From contig CAVWIS010000022.1 in NCBI GenBank assembly GCA_963755055.1, positions 310,001 to 374,000 on the forward strand: 64,000 nucleotides of DNA, given 5' to 3'. This DNA is from AP-16 sp963755055. Its GTDB lineage: Bacteria > Pseudomonadota > Alphaproteobacteria > Rhizobiales > Xanthobacteraceae. Below the pieces are notes generated by a model that did not search any database, was not told the DNA's origin, and saw only the letters and a list, made by a program, of their open reading frames with translations. A program made the translations under genes and the position numbers. Below, one piece after another: positions 62,638 through 64,000 of the stretch; position 1 is the first letter of the stretch; each line of letters opens with the position of its first letter.

Positions 62638-63930
62638 ATGCCGAGGGGCGATTCACCGCTGGTCAGTATCGGCATGCCGGTATACAACGGCGCGCAGTTC
62701 CTGCGCGAGGCTTTGGATTCGGCCTTGGCGCAGGACTATCCTCACATCGAGATCATCGTCTCCGACAACGCCTCGACGGACGGCACCGAGGCGATCGCGA
62801 GGGCGTATGCCGAAAAGGATGCGCGCATCCGTTATTGGCGGAACGCCGAGAATCTCGGCGTGGTTCGCAACTTCGGACAAAGTTTCGCTCTCTCCCGCGG
62901 CAGGTATTTCACCTGGCTTGCCTGCGACGACCTGCTGTCGGCTTCGCAATATATCAGGACGACGGTGGCATTCCTGGAATCCAATCCGGATGTAATGGTC
63001 TGCGGCAGCGATGTCCACATGCTCGATCTCGAGGGGCCTGGGCAGGTTACGACCTGGACGTTCCCGCAGATCCACCCGGACCGCGACCCGCGGGACGTGC
63101 GCTCCGTCTACTTTCGCTTGCCGCAGGACCCGGCCTGTTTTGCGATCTACGGCATGTTCCGGAGAGAGGCGCTGGAAGGGGCGATCTTCGGCGGCCGCAC
63201 CTATCGGGGACAGCCGGTCATCCGTCACATGGAGTTTTTCATGCTGGTCCCGACATTGACGCGTGGCCGCATCGTCGCGCTGCCGGGACCTGTTCGCACC
63301 TACCGCCGCAACGAGCTTTCATCCTGGCATCGGGAAGCCGCCCGGCTCTCAGGTCTCGACGAGCTCCTGCTTGACCTGCACATGAAGATATTTCTCCTGA
63401 CAAGAGCGCTGCGATTTCCCGCAGCCTGGACGGAAAAGCTGCCTCTGATCGCATTGACCTTGAGGAACTTCTTGCCGGATACGTTGCGAACTACGCGGGG
63501 AGAGGCACGCCGGCTGCGTGCCGCAGCCGAGCAGCGCCGTCAATTGATCCTGACCCTGCGCATGGAGATCGACAAACGTCGCACCCTGCTTGGTCAGGCT
63601 GGCGTCGCGGGAGCCGGCGTTGCTCGACCGTGGCCGCCAATTCCGGGACCCGTGGATGTGGCCGTTCCCTGGGATGCTACCGCCTGGCTGAGCTGGAAGC
63701 TGCCATCTTGGCTCGAACCGGCGCGCGAATGCGTCGAGATGCTGCTTACCGATTTTTTTCGCCCTCCTTCTCCGGAACGGCAAAACGAAAAGCTGCGGGA
63801 CTACCTGGACAGCATTGCGCTCCGTGAGGTGTGCGAGAAGCGGTTGGGCGAGATCCACCGGTTGACCGCGGAAGCTGATCGTTGCCTTGCGCTGATGCAG
63901 TCTCCGGGTGGCGAGAAGAAGCAGCGTTAA
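62638..63930 (+). CDS. Family 2 glycosyltransferase
   Basis: Glycosyltransferase of 430 residues. Residues 1-225 form a GT-A domain: PLVSIGMPVYNGAQFLREAL, IIVSDNASTDGTEAIA and the metal-binding DD in FTWLACDDLLSA. The C-terminal 200 residues are not typical of GT2, with helical, Arg-rich segments (LRAAAEQRRQLILTLRMEID) and no clear membrane helix. It would add a sugar from a nucleotide donor to a cell-surface glycan or protein. Probably part of a glycan locus continuing beyond the window, together with the radical SAM gene. Confidence 0.88.
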   Translation: MPRGDSPLVSIGMPVYNGAQFLREALDSALAQDYPHIEIIVSDNASTDGTEAIARAYAEKDARIRYWRNAENLGVVRNFGQSFALSRGRYFTWLACDDLLSASQYIRTTVAFLESNPDVMVCGSDVHMLDLEGPGQVTTWTFPQIHPDRDPRDVRSVYFRLPQDPACFAIYGMFRREALEGAIFGGRTYRGQPVIRHMEFFMLVPTLTRGRIVALPGPVRTYRRNELSSWHREAARLSGLDELLLDLHMKIFLLTRALRFPAAWTEKLPLIALTLRNFLPDTLRTTRGEARRLRAAAEQRRQLILTLRMEIDKRRTLLGQAGVAGAGVARPWPPIPGPVDVAVPWDATAWLSWKLPSWLEPARECVEMLLTDFFRPPSPERQNEKLRDYLDSIALREVCEKRLGEIHRLTAEADRCLALMQSPGGEKKQR

Positions 63931-64000
63931 CGTTCCCGGCACCTGAAAAAAAAGGATCCGCGGCCTGCCCGCAACTCGCCGTCTCCCTCAATCAGCCCGC

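Noticed and set aside
62208..62687. Minus-strand gene of 159 residues between the radical SAM and glycosyltransferase genes
   Set aside because: No family similarity, overlaps both neighbours and has no convincing start site.

Overview
The window is high-GC DNA with long, tightly packed operons and ATGA stop/start overlaps. Gene content (assimilatory sulfate reduction with a cysNC fusion, Liv and TRAP uptake systems, UbiD/UbiX, a xanthine-oxidase-family hydroxylase, FixK/FNR-type boxes) and the intergenic repeat CGTAGGGTGGGCAAA point to an alphaproteobacterium of the Hyphomicrobiales, near Bradyrhizobium/Rhodopseudomonas/Xanthobacteraceae. That placement is inference from family knowledge; no rRNA or tRNA gene was seen.

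Layout. 1-7.8 kb: a sulfate-assimilation regulon in two divergent units. The minus unit is cysG (short), DUF2849, cysI, DUF934, cysH and a sulfate-binding protein cut by the window edge; the plus unit is cysD-cysNC. 7.9-14.1 kb: a five-gene plus-strand cluster (GNAT-like protein, asparagine-synthase-like amidotransferase, acyl carrier protein, AMP-forming ligase, NAD-synthase-like protein) that looks like a small, undescribed amide-forming pathway, followed by an XRE regulator. 15.3-25 kb: Nudix hydrolase, YeiH exporter, crotonase, ubiX/ubiD, a nitrate/sulfonate-type ABC importer and an ankyrin-repeat gene. 25-29.2 kb: a TPP-dependent E1 alpha/beta pair, two tandem secreted small proteins each behind a perfect FNR/FixK-type box (with a remnant third copy), a PRC-barrel protein and another small secreted protein.

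29.3-40.8 kb: one long minus-strand catabolic block: LivFGMHK importer, enoyl-CoA hydratase, acyl-CoA ligase, and a three-subunit molybdenum hydroxylase whose large subunit is fused to a CoxG domain. 41.3-50.4 kb: an RnfD-like/DUF2330 pair, then a minus-strand unit of two cysteine-rich secreted proteins (one of 1215 residues with an 18-bp minisatellite) followed by a DsbA-like oxidoreductase and a gamma-carbonic-anhydrase-like protein. 50.6-53.5 kb: a TRAP transporter. 53.7-54.7 kb: a truncated ISAzo13-type transposase. 54.8-60 kb: alpha/beta hydrolase with a divergent AraC regulator, an FMN oxidoreductase lacking Fe-S cysteines, a paralogous Lin0512 pair and a double-glycine-leader peptide. 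60.1-64 kb: a second hydrolase, a radical SAM/SPASM protein and a family 2 glycosyltransferase.

Two cautions run through the annotation. Several genes (DUF2849, cysI, DUF934, the ABC substrate-binding protein at 20.2 kb, the ankyrin gene, the hydroxylase FAD subunit) contain frameshifts that all read as one extra base, most densely at 1.8-3.6 kb. The uniform direction suggests consensus errors rather than gene decay, but this cannot be settled from sequence alone. Also, many very long open frames lie opposite real genes because of the high GC; these were left out.
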